DNA of 34,711 bases, taken from assembly GCA_021823625.1 (NCBI GenBank), contig JAKANS010000052.1, positions 1-34,711 on the forward strand, given 5' to 3'. Under the pieces are notes generated by a model, which saw only the letters and a list, made by a program, of their open reading frames with translations, had not been told where the DNA came from and did not search any database. A program made the translations under genes and the position numbers. Positions 1 through 7,591 of the stretch are shown in pieces; position 1 is the stretch's first letter; each line of letters starts with the position of its first letter. The stretch comes from a bacterium (GTDB taxonomy: Bacteria; Verrucomicrobiota; Verrucomicrobiia; Limisphaerales; J093).

Positions 1-135
1 CGCCTCGGATTACGGCAGCCGGCAAGCTGGCCGAGTGAGTCGCCGTAGTGCAGACCTTTTCGACCGCTGACATGATTTCCAACCACTTACGCCTGCACCC
101 CACCCCGAATAGCGGAAGTCGGGCTAGGGGGCCGC

Positions 136-297
136 GCGCAAACGCCTTATACGCGCGTGCTGGCGGCGGCGGCGCTGACGGCCGCCAAGAAAGCCGAACG
201 GCGGCGGCAGCAGGGGAGTCTCAACCCGTTTCACTTGGGGCGAGAGATTGAGCGGCAGAAGCAAGCGCTTGAGGCGCGGCGGCGGCGGCGGGCTTGA
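136..297 (+). pseudogene. C-terminal remnant of an integrase-type transposase
   Basis: The frame ending in TGA at 295-297 reads QTPYTRVLAAAALT, then a basic helix, then LNPFHLGREIERQ and a poly-Arg tail. A TPYxRxLA block followed by a LNPFxLxRxI block is what I recall from the extreme C-terminus of DDE integrase-core transposases encoded by IS elements. The frame is closed by a stop at 73-75 and has no plausible start codon, so only about 53 residues survive and the catalytic core is absent. The name is inference from this short tail; the exact IS family cannot be given. Confidence 0.5.
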
Positions 298-447
298 AAA
301 AACGCGGGCGGTGGCTTACGCCACGGGACCCCAGAGCGGGACGAGGGAGGCCGGACTGCCCCCGGGCCCCGGCTTCCTTCGTTTCCCATGAGGGGGAAGA
401 AATGGGTACCCCCCATTGGGGCGCAACGAAGCCCCCTTCGCCCGCCG

Positions 448-633
448 TCCGGATCACAGTTGCTTTTGGCGCACGACGTGCATCCCGACGCCGCGGGCAC
501 AACCAAGCTGATCGTCGCCAAGAATCGGTCCGGCGGCGGCGGTGTCGTTGACCTGGTATTCCGCAAGGAATTCACCCGCTTTGAAAGCGCCTCCAAGATC
601 GCCCCGGAAGACATTCCGACGCGCTCCCGATGA
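448..633 (+). pseudogene. C-terminal remnant of a DnaB-like replicative helicase
   Basis: The frame ending in TGA at 631-633 reads LLAHDVHPDAAGTTKLIVAKN, then RSGGGGVVDLVFRKEFTRFES. DnaB-family helicases end in a closely similar pattern (xLIVAKxRxGPxGxVxLxFxxxFTRFE), the last strand of the RecA-like ATPase core. The Walker A and B regions are absent: upstream the frame turns into low-complexity sequence with no homology I can see, so the 5' part has been lost. The stop codon overlaps the ATG at 630 (ATGA), typical of tightly packed phage or plasmid replication genes. The DnaB assignment is fairly secure at motif level; whether the source was a phage, a plasmid or the chromosome is open. Confidence 0.6.
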
Positions 634-713
634 ACGCTGCGTCCATTGCCGCCGCACTCCACAGCACACCGCCATCGCGCGACGCTGGCTTCAGGCACGT
701 CGAAAGGCATTGA
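630..713 (+). pseudogene. truncated 27-residue ORF overlapping the helicase stop
   Basis: An ATG at 630 overlaps the helicase TGA by ATGA. It opens a frame starting MNAASIAAALHSTPPSRDAG that stops after 27 residues. The translational-coupling geometry and the regular helical N-terminus suggest the beginning of a once longer gene. Primase or polymerase-like proteins that follow DnaB in phage modules often start with a similar xAASIAxAL stretch, but the match is too short to name it. Downstream (about 725-960) two other frames contain protein-like stretches, ending FYGNDEVRKFRHSLARR before TAG and SWRIGNRFRQLDTK before a TGA at 960-962. This suggests more decayed coding sequence. Confidence 0.3.
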
Positions 714-958
714 ACGCCCCCCCCGGTAAGGAATCTCTTTGGCCGATGGTCCGCGGAGGGTTGGCGTCAGGGCGTTCTGTTTCTATGGCAACGACGAAGT
801 TCGTAAGTTCCGCCACAGCCTGGCGCGCCGGTAGAGCCACGCGCGCGACTATGGGCGACATTGACGCAATCGGCGATGGCGGGGATGATCGATTCTCAAG
901 CCTTTTGGTGGTCCGAAAGCTGGAGGATTGGCAACCGCTTTCGGCAATTGGACACAAA

Positions 959-1614
959 ATGAACTCGCCGCCTAAGAACTGGCGCCCGGCCACGGACAAG
1001 CAATTGGCCTACATTCGCAGTTTCGGCGTGAAGCCCGAACCCAACATCTCAATTGCCGAAGCCTCCGAACTGCTCTACCGGCTCGAAAGCGATCCGAAGG
1101 CGCGGGAGCGTCAGATCGAACTCGATATTCCGCGTAACTTAGCACTCGCCCGGTGTAGCTTTGAGCTTGCGGAAGAAATGCGGCGAACCCCTGCCACCAA
1201 GGGCATTGGCGAAAAGGCGAAAAGGCTGCGTGATGAATGCAAGGATGGCCTGGTTTGGTTGACAGAACTGGAACGTCGCTTCACGGAGATTGTCCAGCAC
1301 GCATCGTTTGACGACGAAGATGAACGAGAGACGCTTAAGGAGGATTTCGATCAGCGCATGGCGGACATCAAGGAAGCTATGTCGATATATGTCGTGATGA
1401 AGTTGGGGACGGGATCGAATATTGGCAGCATCAGACCGACCGTCTGGGGAAGCGTCTAGCTGCCCACGAACTCGCAGACGACGTTGAATTCGCAATGCAG
1501 GATGTGGCCGAAGCGAAAGCCGATCTCGTTGCCTTCATCAAATGGTCGGACGGACTATTAAAGCAACTCGTGACGCCCCACGGCCACAACAAACCATCGA
1601 GCCGTCCCGGCTGA
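959..1614 (+). pseudogene. unrecognised protein, apparently frameshifted near 1380
   Basis: The likely start is the ATG at 959, which overlaps the TGA of the preceding degraded frame (ATGA). It begins MNSPPKNWRPATDKQLAYIR. A TxKQxxYIxxxG pattern occurs in small DNA-associated proteins of mobile elements, but I do not recognise the family. The first frame is charged and helical as far as about FDQRMADIKEA, then loses protein-like character and stops at 1459. The neighbouring frame takes over at about 1375-1390 and reads on convincingly through GKRLAAHELADDVEFAMQDV to a TGA at 1612-1614, without its own start codon. One indel, real or a sequencing error, would explain both halves. Restored, the protein would have about 218 residues, mostly alpha-helical and with no membrane segment. 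Confidence 0.5.
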
Positions 1615-1718
1615 AAGCCCCACGGCACAAGCTTGAATGCCCTGCCGTGGTGCCACAGTGACCGTTGGCGAGCGCTTTGGCTGTGGGCGCCGGGCTTTGG
1701 TGTGGGCGGCGTCTTGTC

Positions 1719-2552
1719 TCACGGGCGGGGTAAAGGAGCGGTTATCGGGACTCCACAATCGTACTCTGAGTAGAAGCGTTTTGTTCCAAAGAAGTCGGTC
1801 GTCTCATGCCGTCCCGTGCGGAGTGCTTTGAAGGTGGTGCGATGTATTCCTTCCGCTGCCGTAGCCTCCTGGGGGTGATTCTTCAGGAAGAATGTACCCG
1901 ACCCAAGGCTCACGTACAATCCGCCGCGAGCCACGGGATAAACCGTCGCGTCGCCATATGTCCGTATCCATCCTTCTTGGTCGATTCTTATACCTGGGAG
2001 AAAGTAGTTCGTGCCCCCAATTTGCACCCACGGGCTTTGGTGGTTGCTTGTCCAGACGAACTTTAGCTTGGCTTCGGTAGGCGCCGGTGCTTGTTTCTCG
2101 ACTGGCGGGTTGGTATGCACGGTTGGCACGCCGGCACGTGGCAGCGACGCGAGCCTGGGTTTGTTCCTTTCGGTGTCTTCCACACTGCCCTTTCCCCACA
2201 AGTAACCGGCGAAAAGCGCCGCAATCACTGTACTGGACATGGCCATTACAGCGCCGATGGTTCGTCGGCTGCGTGAGGGCGGCGGTACTGGCTGGGCCGG
2301 GACGGTGGACGCATCCGAAGAGATTTTATCAGGTTGCGTTTCAGTGACCGGATTTGGCACTTTCAGATGGCGTGAAGTAAAGAATGGTGTCCAGACCGCA
2401 CCGTGGGCACTGAATCGTCTGGCCCACCATTTCCGGCGAGAACTCCAGGTGTGCAACGAGCAGTTGTTGCAGTGGCATTTCGGGACGTTGACTTCTCCTC
2501 CGCCAGATGTTTGCACAAGGGAAACTCCATCCAAGCGATAGTTCGTTGTCAA
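1719..2552 (-). pseudogene. zinc-ribbon plus membrane-segment protein broken by two frameshifts
   Basis: Read from a possible TTG start at 2552, the product begins with a cysteine pair (CHCNNC). The expected second half of the ribbon, LEFSPEMVGQTIQCPRCG then DTILYFTPSE, lies in another minus-strand frame (about 2341-2450) that stops soon after SAKSGH. The rest returns to the first frame: a proline-rich linker, one transmembrane helix (roughly IGAVMAMSSTVIAALFAGYL), a second linker rich in Pro and Ala, and a globular tail with WVQIGGTNYFLPGI. A doubled AC near 2445 would account for the first shift, and a second indel lies near 2350-2390. Intact relatives carry a Cys4 ribbon followed by a membrane anchor. 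Function unknown; this copy is probably inactive unless both shifts are sequencing errors. Confidence 0.55.
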
Positions 2553-2570
2553 CGCCGAATTCCAATTCTG

Positions 2571-2654
2571 TCACCTTCTGAACGGGGCTGGGAATTCCTC
2601 GTGCAGAATCTCGCCAGGAAGGATCAGCCTTCGCTTGTTCGCTTTCTCCGTCAT
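2571..2654 (-). pseudogene. N-terminal stub of a second HigA-like antitoxin
   Basis: An ATG at 2654, only 7 bp beyond the stop of the intact higA gene, opens a 27-residue frame containing LILPGEILHEEF and ending PAPFRR. The PGEILxEEF block is the hallmark start of HigA/VapI-type XRE antitoxins, and the intact neighbour has TPGEILAEEFL at the same place. The helix-turn-helix that should follow is missing, so this is an antitoxin cut off after its first 25 or so residues. It may be the scar of a tandem toxin-antitoxin array. Confidence 0.5.
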
Positions 2655-2661
2655 GCGCGGC

Positions 2662-2964
2662 CTACGCCGGCGCCAGCACCTTGACTTCCCGTTCCAAACG
2701 CGGAGCCAAACGCTCCTGTTCCCGCTCCAAGTCGTAATGCGTTTGCAGGTTCAGCCAGAACTGCGCCGTCATCCCGAAATATCGCCCCAGCCGCAAGGCC
2801 GTGTCCGCCGTGATGGCCCGCAGCCCGTGTACGATCTCGTTGATCCGCCGCGGCGGCACGCCAATGTCCTTCGCCAGCCGGTATTGCGTGATGCCCTTTG
2901 GCTTGAGGAATTCCTCCGCCAGGATTTCGCCCGGCGTGATGTTTGCCAGCAGTTTGCTTTTCAT
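2662..2964 (-). CDS. higA: HigA family addiction module antitoxin
   Basis: The 100-residue product carries an XRE/cro helix-turn-helix: TPGEILAEEFLKPKGITQ leads into YRLAKDIGVPPRRINEIVHG, the recognition region, and RLGRYFGMTAQFWLNLQ completes the HigA signature. Length and layout match HigA antitoxins, which neutralise the HigB mRNA-cleaving toxin by direct contact and repress their own operon through the HTH. The gene lies 2 bp downstream of the toxin stop, so the two are co-transcribed and probably translationally coupled. The toxin-first order is normal for higBA. The neighbourhood is full of broken genes, yet this pair is intact, as expected for an addiction module that resists loss. Confidence 0.92.
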   Translation of the reverse strand: MKSKLLANITPGEILAEEFLKPKGITQYRLAKDIGVPPRRINEIVHGLRAITADTALRLGRYFGMTAQFWLNLQTHYDLEREQERLAPRLEREVKVLAPA

Positions 2965-2966
2965 GG

Positions 2967-3248
2967 TCAGTGATAGTCCACAATCTCAACGTCGTGCGCG
3001 TTGCCTTCGCGCCAGCGGAAACAGATGCGCCACCGGTCATTGATGCGGATGCTGTGCTGCCCTGCCCGGTCGCCTTTCAACGCTTCCAGCCGGTTGCCCG
3101 GCGGCACGGTCAGTTCGCGCAATTCCGTGGCCGCATGGAGCGCCAGCAGTTTCCGACGAGCCGACCGCTGAATCGTCTGCGGCAACCGGCGCGCGAGTTC
3201 CGCCCGGAAGACCCGTTCCGTCTCCGTGCCGGCAAAGCTCGCAATCAT
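2967..3248 (-). CDS. higB: HigB family toxin (RelE/ParE superfamily)
   Basis: From the ATG at 3248 the product is 93 residues and begins MIASFAGTETERVF, close to the usual HigB opening. It continues through LELxxx-like basic helices (RKLLALHAATELRELTVPPG) to GQHSIRINDRWRICFRW and ends DVEIVDYH. The RINDRWRICFRW strand is the family's core RNase sheet. A TTG three codons upstream is possible, but the ATG is preceded by a purine-rich GGGG and is preferred. HigB toxins cleave mRNA on the ribosome; the partner antitoxin starts 2 bp after this stop. No separate promoter elements could be assigned with confidence; an AT-rich patch (TTATTATTGG) sits just before the start. Confidence 0.92.
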   Translation of the reverse strand: MIASFAGTETERVFRAELARRLPQTIQRSARRKLLALHAATELRELTVPPGNRLEALKGDRAGQHSIRINDRWRICFRWREGNAHDVEIVDYH

Positions 3249-3742
3249 CTGCCCCAATAATAACGCCAGGCGTCATGGGTGCAAGCTCCGAGGCCGTTGG
3301 CTGGCCGCATCGGGCAGCTTGGAAAAGTCCACCAGTCGCACTGGGCGCCTTTCTGGCGAGCCGGGCAACGTGCCGGTCGGGACTCGAAACCCTCGAAAGG
3401 CCGGTTTTGGCCCCCAGCCCTGGCCCCCAGCCGCCCGCAGGACGCGCGATTCGCCCCCCTCCGCAGTGTTGTCACGGGCGGAAGAGACCACCGGGACGAT
3501 CCCCCAGCATGACCGTCAGAACCGCCTCGCCTGGCACCACGTTGACCGCTGGACAGCCCGTGTGGCACACCGGACAGGTAGGGGAAGCCGGACGTGGCAT
3601 TAGACAGGACAGAATCCGAAGCGCGAAAACCACCGCCAAACATCAGTGACATCCTTGGCGGCGTTATGCGCAGACGTTATGCGGAGAGCACACGTGGAAC
3701 AGCGTGTTTTGAATCTATTTGGTGTTAAACTACTTAAGAAGT
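3249..3742. other. gene-poor stretch between higB and tRNA-Ser
   Basis: Apart from the small minus-strand frame at 3472-3600, I see no convincing gene in these 494 bases on either strand. It presumably contains the higBA promoter on its left side and the 3' flank of the tRNA on its right. The right end (about 3690-3740) is noticeably AT-richer than the surroundings. No duplicate of the tRNA 3' end was found in the window. Confidence 0.5.
3472..3600 (-). CDS. possible small CPVC-motif protein
   Basis: An ATG at 3600 (minus strand) opens a 42-residue frame beginning MPRPASPTCPVCHTGCPAV and ending RPGGLFRP. Three cysteines in a CPVCxxxC arrangement could bind a metal or be the remnant of a zinc ribbon. 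There is no good Shine-Dalgarno sequence and no family match I recognise, so it may equally be a chance frame or a gene fragment in this decayed zone. Confidence 0.2.
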   Translation of the reverse strand: MPRPASPTCPVCHTGCPAVNVVPGEAVLTVMLGDRPGGLFRP

Positions 3743-3833
3743 TGGCGGAGAGGGGGAGATTCGAACTCCCGATGGGGTATGAGCCCATTCACGCTTTCCA
3801 GGCGTGCGCATTAAACCACTCTGCCACCTCTCC
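3743..3833 (-). tRNA. tRNA-Ser (anticodon GGA)
   Basis: On the minus strand the sequence opens GGAGAGGTGGCAGAGTGG, which pairs at its ends with CCTCTCC. The discriminator is G and the CCA end is encoded in the DNA. The anticodon loop is CTGGAAA, giving anticodon GGA (serine codons UCC and UCU). A long variable arm (about GAATGGGCTCATACCCCATC) and the T-arm GGGAGTTCGAATCTCCC are present, as expected of a class II serine tRNA; total 91 nt. The 3' end faces the decayed region at lower coordinates. Confidence 0.96.
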
Positions 3834-3944
3834 GCCGGGAGGTGCCGAAACTGTGTGACAAGCCCCGCCTCACCGCAACGCTTTTCACCCGGTCTGAAAT
3901 TCCCGAGCCGCCCCGCCGCGACGTGAGTCCAACCGGCGTGGCGT

Positions 3945-6900
3945 TCAATCGAACCTGGCAATCACTTCCCACTGCGTGGCGTTCGGCGGTAGTTCAACGA
4001 GCTGGCGGGTGGTGTCGATTCGGGCGGACCGCCCATTCACGGTCGCGGACGCCATCGGCGGACCGTCGGGGTGGCGCAGTCGCAGGCGCAAGGCCTTGGG
4101 TGCAACCGTCGGCTCCAGCCGGACCACGGCGCGGATTTCACCGACCGCGGCGTGCGATTCGATTTCCAAGTCCAGGCGCCCGAAGTATATCGCCGCCCGC
4201 TCGACCTTCACATGTTGGCCATCGGCCATCCACGCGCGTGGCACCCCCAGGCCCAATTCGAGCGCGTCGCCGCGTTCCATAACGAGCATCTCGCGCAGCC
4301 ACTGGACGAACTTGCACTCGTCCGGCGTTTTGTAGAGCGGCCCGCCGCCTTCGCCGAACTTCGGCACCCATTCGGCGAAACACATCGTGTCCGGGTACAG
4401 GCTCACGGCGGCGGTGTTGTAGAAGGCGCGCAGGAAGTTGGGCACCTGGTCGCGCTCCAAATAAACCGGTGCCAGGTCGAGCAGGTTGGGCTGAAGGGTG
4501 AACCCGCCGTGGTCGAAAAATTCCGCGCGCTCGTCGGCCACGCCGTAGCCGCTTTCGCGGCTGAGGAAAATGTTGTCTTCGAGATCCTGGACCATCCAAT
4601 CCACGAACGGATGCCGCGCGTCGAACACCTCGCCATCGACCAAGTGCAGCGCCGGGTAAAGCCCTTCGCGAATCCAGCCTTCCGCGCGATGCGTGAGCGC
4701 GTAAGCCCGCGGCGGCACGTACGGCACCCAGGAACCATCCTTGAGCGCCACGACCGGCGAGGTGGCCACCGCTTCGGCCACGCTGGCGGCGATGTCCTGC
4801 CGGAAAGCCTCGGCGTCGCGGGTCAAGCGGTCGGCGTCGCGCTGCACGAGTTGCCACGCAGCGCCCACCGCGGAATTGGGCGAGGCGCGAGCCGTGATCG
4901 ACCTGGCAGCGGCGGCCAGGGCGGCGGCGGCGGTTTTCATGCCGAGGTGGTAATAGGCGTCTGTCGCGTAGAAATAGAGGTATTCCTCCACGTCCTCGAG
5001 GTCGCCGGCGGGCGCCAGGCCAAACTCGACCGGGCGCGAGCCGTCCGGCAGTTTGAACCTCGTGGCCTGGCGTTCGCGCGTGATCCAATCCGCGGCTTGC
5101 ACCAATCGCGGCGCCGCCCGCCAAAGCCAGTCGCTGTCGCGCGTCCAAAAGTAGTGCTCGGCCGCCGCCCAGAGCGCGAAACCGTGGTGCAGGTTGTAGC
5201 CTTGGGCGGTGTAAGGGTCGGGGCTGTCCGGATACGCCGCGTAAAACACGCCGTTGGTGCTGCGGAAATTGCCCGGCAACCCTTTCACGCTCTGGTTGGC
5301 CAGGAAGGTTTCGATCAACCGCCCCGCCGCGTCGTGCTCGCCGCGCATGTCGAGCGCGCGCGCCACCATCATCGTCTCGTTGCAGAAATTCTTGTACCCG
5401 TGCGTGGCGGCGCCGTGCTCGGCCAGGTGCGTGACCGGATCGAGATCGGTCGAGATCAGGACGTGCCAGAGGTTGGCTTTGAAGAAGCGATTCAGCCACG
5501 GCTCCGGCGTCTCGATCGACAGGCTTCGCGCCGCGCGGTCGCGCCAGTACCGGACCACCGAATCGTGGAGGTTTGTGAAACTGAGTGCGCCCAACGCCGC
5601 GGCCTCGGACGCGTCGAGCAACTCGACGTACGGCACGAAGCAATCGACCGTGCGCGCCTCGCCAGGCTGGAGTTGGACGCGATACCGCACCGCCTCGCGC
5701 GCCGCGTTGGCGGGTCCGGCCGGCACCAACACGCCCAGATCGAGTTCGCCGTGGCCGGCGGTGTCGAACCGGCAACGCACCGGCACGAACCCAGGTCGGT
5801 TGTGGCCATCCGACGGTCGGGTGAGCAAGAGCGTTCCGTCCACGCCCAGGTGGCAGGCCAGGGGATGATTTAGCTCCATCCAAAGCCAGGCCGTGCGCGG
5901 CGCAGGCGCGGTGTTCGTCACGCTGAAACGCGTCGCCAGCACCAGCGGTTCCGTGCCGGTCTGGCTCTCCAGGCGCGCCAGGTCCACGGTGAGCGGCGAC
6001 GCCACGCTGGTTTGCGACCAGGCAAGGCCGCCGTCGCGCCAGGCACAATGCACCACCGGCAACCAGCCGTCTTCAAGTTGACGCGTGACCGCGGGCACCC
6101 CGTCGCCGCCCAGCACCGGATGTTCGCCGGTGAAGAAACGAAAACGCAGCGTGTCCCATTTCCGCCACGGGCTGGCATCCGCGTCTGGCCCGGGCGAGCG
6201 CAGGCTGTCGGCGAACAGGACGACCTCGCCGCGCGGTTCGAGGGCGATTTCCTGGCGGAGATTGGGCGCGCCCAAAAAACAGTACTGCGGTGGCTTGGCC
6301 GGGAAGGCGCGGCTGGCCTGGGCGAAAGTCTGCTCGGGCATCCGCGCCACCGTCTCCGCGATGGTGCCGGTGGGCCAGGCGCCCGCGGGCGGCTTCCGGT
6401 CTTGGAACGTCAGCGGCTTTTCCGCGTCCGAGACGAACACCCCGAGGTCGCGCACGAACAGGCCGCCCGCGCGCAACACGTCATCCACGAACACGCTGAA
6501 ACTCCGCGTTGCCCCGCTGCGGAAAACCACGTAACCGCGGTCCGGGCTGAGCCGGTCCGGCGCGTCGGCGTATTCCACCTCGACCGTGGCGGTGTTCGTG
6601 CCGGCCGGATTCACCGCGAGCAGGCGGCCGTTGCGGGCCTCGAACCTCGGCGCCCACTCGCCGGGCACGGTGGTGCGCACGCCCCATTCAAAGCGCAATC
6701 GGGCGCGACGCCGCACGGCGTCCGAGTACGCGGCCACGCGCAGCAGGCGCACGTCCTGCGCGCAGGTGATGCGGAATTTGTAGGTCTGGCGGAAATCCAG
6801 GCCGGTCCGCTTCACGCCCGGCACTTCGCTGGCGTCCAGCGGCGCAAAGCGGAAGCTCAATGTGGCGCCGTGGGTGGCGACGGTCGCCCGCGCTGCGGTC

Positions 6901-7274
6901 CATTCGCCGTTGAAAGGGTCGTCGAGTTTCATCCAACCGCCGGTGCCGTTGTCGGGCCAGATGCGATGCCACCACTCGAGCCTGATGCTGTCGGCCGCCG
7001 GCGGGTCATCGGCAAACGTCAATGCGACCGTCCGCACCGGCCGGGGCTGTTGCCATTCGAGGTGGAGGGCGACCGCCTTCAACAAGGCGACCGGCGCGGC
7101 GTTGGTGTCCGCCGCGAGCGACGAAACATCGACGTGCGCGGCGGGCGATTCGGGATCCACCACGCTGAGCCAGCCGTACGCCGCGAGATTGGCGGGCGGT
7201 GTGGGCGGTTCGGCGGTCCGGCCTGCCAGTGCAAGCCAGCATAGCAGCCAGGCGAGCGCGAGGAATCGGTTCAC
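3945..7274 (-). CDS. large secreted protein with six-hairpin-glycosidase-like region
   Basis: The 1109-residue product starts with GTG at 7274 and a clear signal peptide (FLALAWLLCWLALAGRTA), so it is exported. The first half is rich in beta strands, probably one or more jelly-roll or Ig-like domains. From about residue 580 it becomes alpha-helical with conserved-looking stretches such as NFCNETMMVARALDMRGEHD, YTAQGYNLHHGFALWAAAEH and GDLEDVEEYLYFYATDAYYH. That pattern suggests an (alpha/alpha)6 barrel of the six-hairpin glycosidase type; acidic residues in the last block are candidates for catalysis but none can be assigned. It ends in a beta domain. The likely role is polysaccharide degradation outside the cytoplasm, inferred from fold alone. 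A TGCTTGGCAG box sits 31 nt before the start and no strong Shine-Dalgarno is visible. Confidence 0.8.
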   Translation of the reverse strand: MNRFLALAWLLCWLALAGRTAEPPTPPANLAAYGWLSVVDPESPAAHVDVSSLAADTNAAPVALLKAVALHLEWQQPRPVRTVALTFADDPPAADSIRLEWWHRIWPDNGTGGWMKLDDPFNGEWTAARATVATHGATLSFRFAPLDASEVPGVKRTGLDFRQTYKFRITCAQDVRLLRVAAYSDAVRRRARLRFEWGVRTTVPGEWAPRFEARNGRLLAVNPAGTNTATVEVEYADAPDRLSPDRGYVVFRSGATRSFSVFVDDVLRAGGLFVRDLGVFVSDAEKPLTFQDRKPPAGAWPTGTIAETVARMPEQTFAQASRAFPAKPPQYCFLGAPNLRQEIALEPRGEVVLFADSLRSPGPDADASPWRKWDTLRFRFFTGEHPVLGGDGVPAVTRQLEDGWLPVVHCAWRDGGLAWSQTSVASPLTVDLARLESQTGTEPLVLATRFSVTNTAPAPRTAWLWMELNHPLACHLGVDGTLLLTRPSDGHNRPGFVPVRCRFDTAGHGELDLGVLVPAGPANAAREAVRYRVQLQPGEARTVDCFVPYVELLDASEAAALGALSFTNLHDSVVRYWRDRAARSLSIETPEPWLNRFFKANLWHVLISTDLDPVTHLAEHGAATHGYKNFCNETMMVARALDMRGEHDAAGRLIETFLANQSVKGLPGNFRSTNGVFYAAYPDSPDPYTAQGYNLHHGFALWAAAEHYFWTRDSDWLWRAAPRLVQAADWITRERQATRFKLPDGSRPVEFGLAPAGDLEDVEEYLYFYATDAYYHLGMKTAAAALAAAARSITARASPNSAVGAAWQLVQRDADRLTRDAEAFRQDIAASVAEAVATSPVVALKDGSWVPYVPPRAYALTHRAEGWIREGLYPALHLVDGEVFDARHPFVDWMVQDLEDNIFLSRESGYGVADERAEFFDHGGFTLQPNLLDLAPVYLERDQVPNFLRAFYNTAAVSLYPDTMCFAEWVPKFGEGGGPLYKTPDECKFVQWLREMLVMERGDALELGLGVPRAWMADGQHVKVERAAIYFGRLDLEIESHAAVGEIRAVVRLEPTVAPKALRLRLRHPDGPPMASATVNGRSARIDTTRQLVELPPNATQWEVIARFD

Positions 7275-7305
7275 TCACCAAGGGTTTAAGCGTAAACCGG
7301 GGCGG

Positions 7306-7315
7306 CTGCCAAGCA
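7306..7315 (-). promoter_or_regulatory. TGCTTGGCAG box (-35-like) upstream of the 7274 gene
   Basis: The minus strand reads TGCTTGGCAG, ending 31 nt before the GTG start. TTGGCA resembles a sigma70 -35 hexamer. About 17 nt later comes TTAAAC, a partial -10 match. The predicted transcript would start within a few bases of the start codon. The same box occurs at nearly the same distance before two other genes in this window. Confidence 0.45.
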
Positions 7316-7408
7316 AAGCTACGGCTGCCTTGGCTCGCCGGGCGTTCCGCGTGCCGGTAGAAGCCGCGCCCACGCCCCGAGCGTCAGGCCTGCCACCTGC
7401 CTTTTAGC

Positions 7409-7591
7409 TCATTCCGGCACCCCCAGCACGCGGCAGATGTGCCGGGCCAGATGCTCGTCCACTTCCGTGTGACGCGGGACCGGTTGCTGTTTACCGGTGA
7501 CCGGATTGAGGTAGAGATCGTGGCGAGCGCCAGCGCGCAGAAGCAAGCACCCCGCGGCGGTCAACCGCCGCACAAGCGCACGGCGCTTCAT
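7409..7591 (-). CDS. hicA: HicA family mRNA-interferase toxin
   Basis: This 60-residue protein has the complete HicA pattern: an N-terminal MKRRALVRRLTAAGCLLLR, the catalytic histidine at residue 24 in GARHDLYLNPVTGKQQPVPR, and a C-terminal HTEVDEHLARHICRVLG helix. HicA toxins have a double-stranded-RNA-binding fold and cleave mRNA. Its start overlaps the hicB stop by ATGA, so translation is likely coupled. Here the antitoxin gene comes first, the reverse of the classical hicA-hicB order but common for this short-HicB subgroup. Confidence 0.9.
   Translation of the reverse strand: MKRRALVRRLTAAGCLLLRAGARHDLYLNPVTGKQQPVPRHTEVDEHLARHICRVLGVPE

Noticed and set aside
542-958. Extension of the 959 gene to an upstream start at 542
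   Set aside because: The extra part is low-complexity, overlaps the DnaB remnant out of frame and has no protein-like pattern; the ATG at 959 overlaps a preceding stop (ATGA).
3743-3833. A second copy of the tRNA-Ser 3' end as an attachment site within the window
   Set aside because: I looked for the GAGTTCGAATCTCC region elsewhere and found none; if an att duplicate exists it lies outside the window.
4071-6048. Long open frames in other phases over the 1109-residue protein gene (plus 4071-5873, minus 4138-6048)
   Set aside because: Both are low-complexity Arg/Ala/Gly-rich shadows of the real frame, with no signal peptide or domain pattern.
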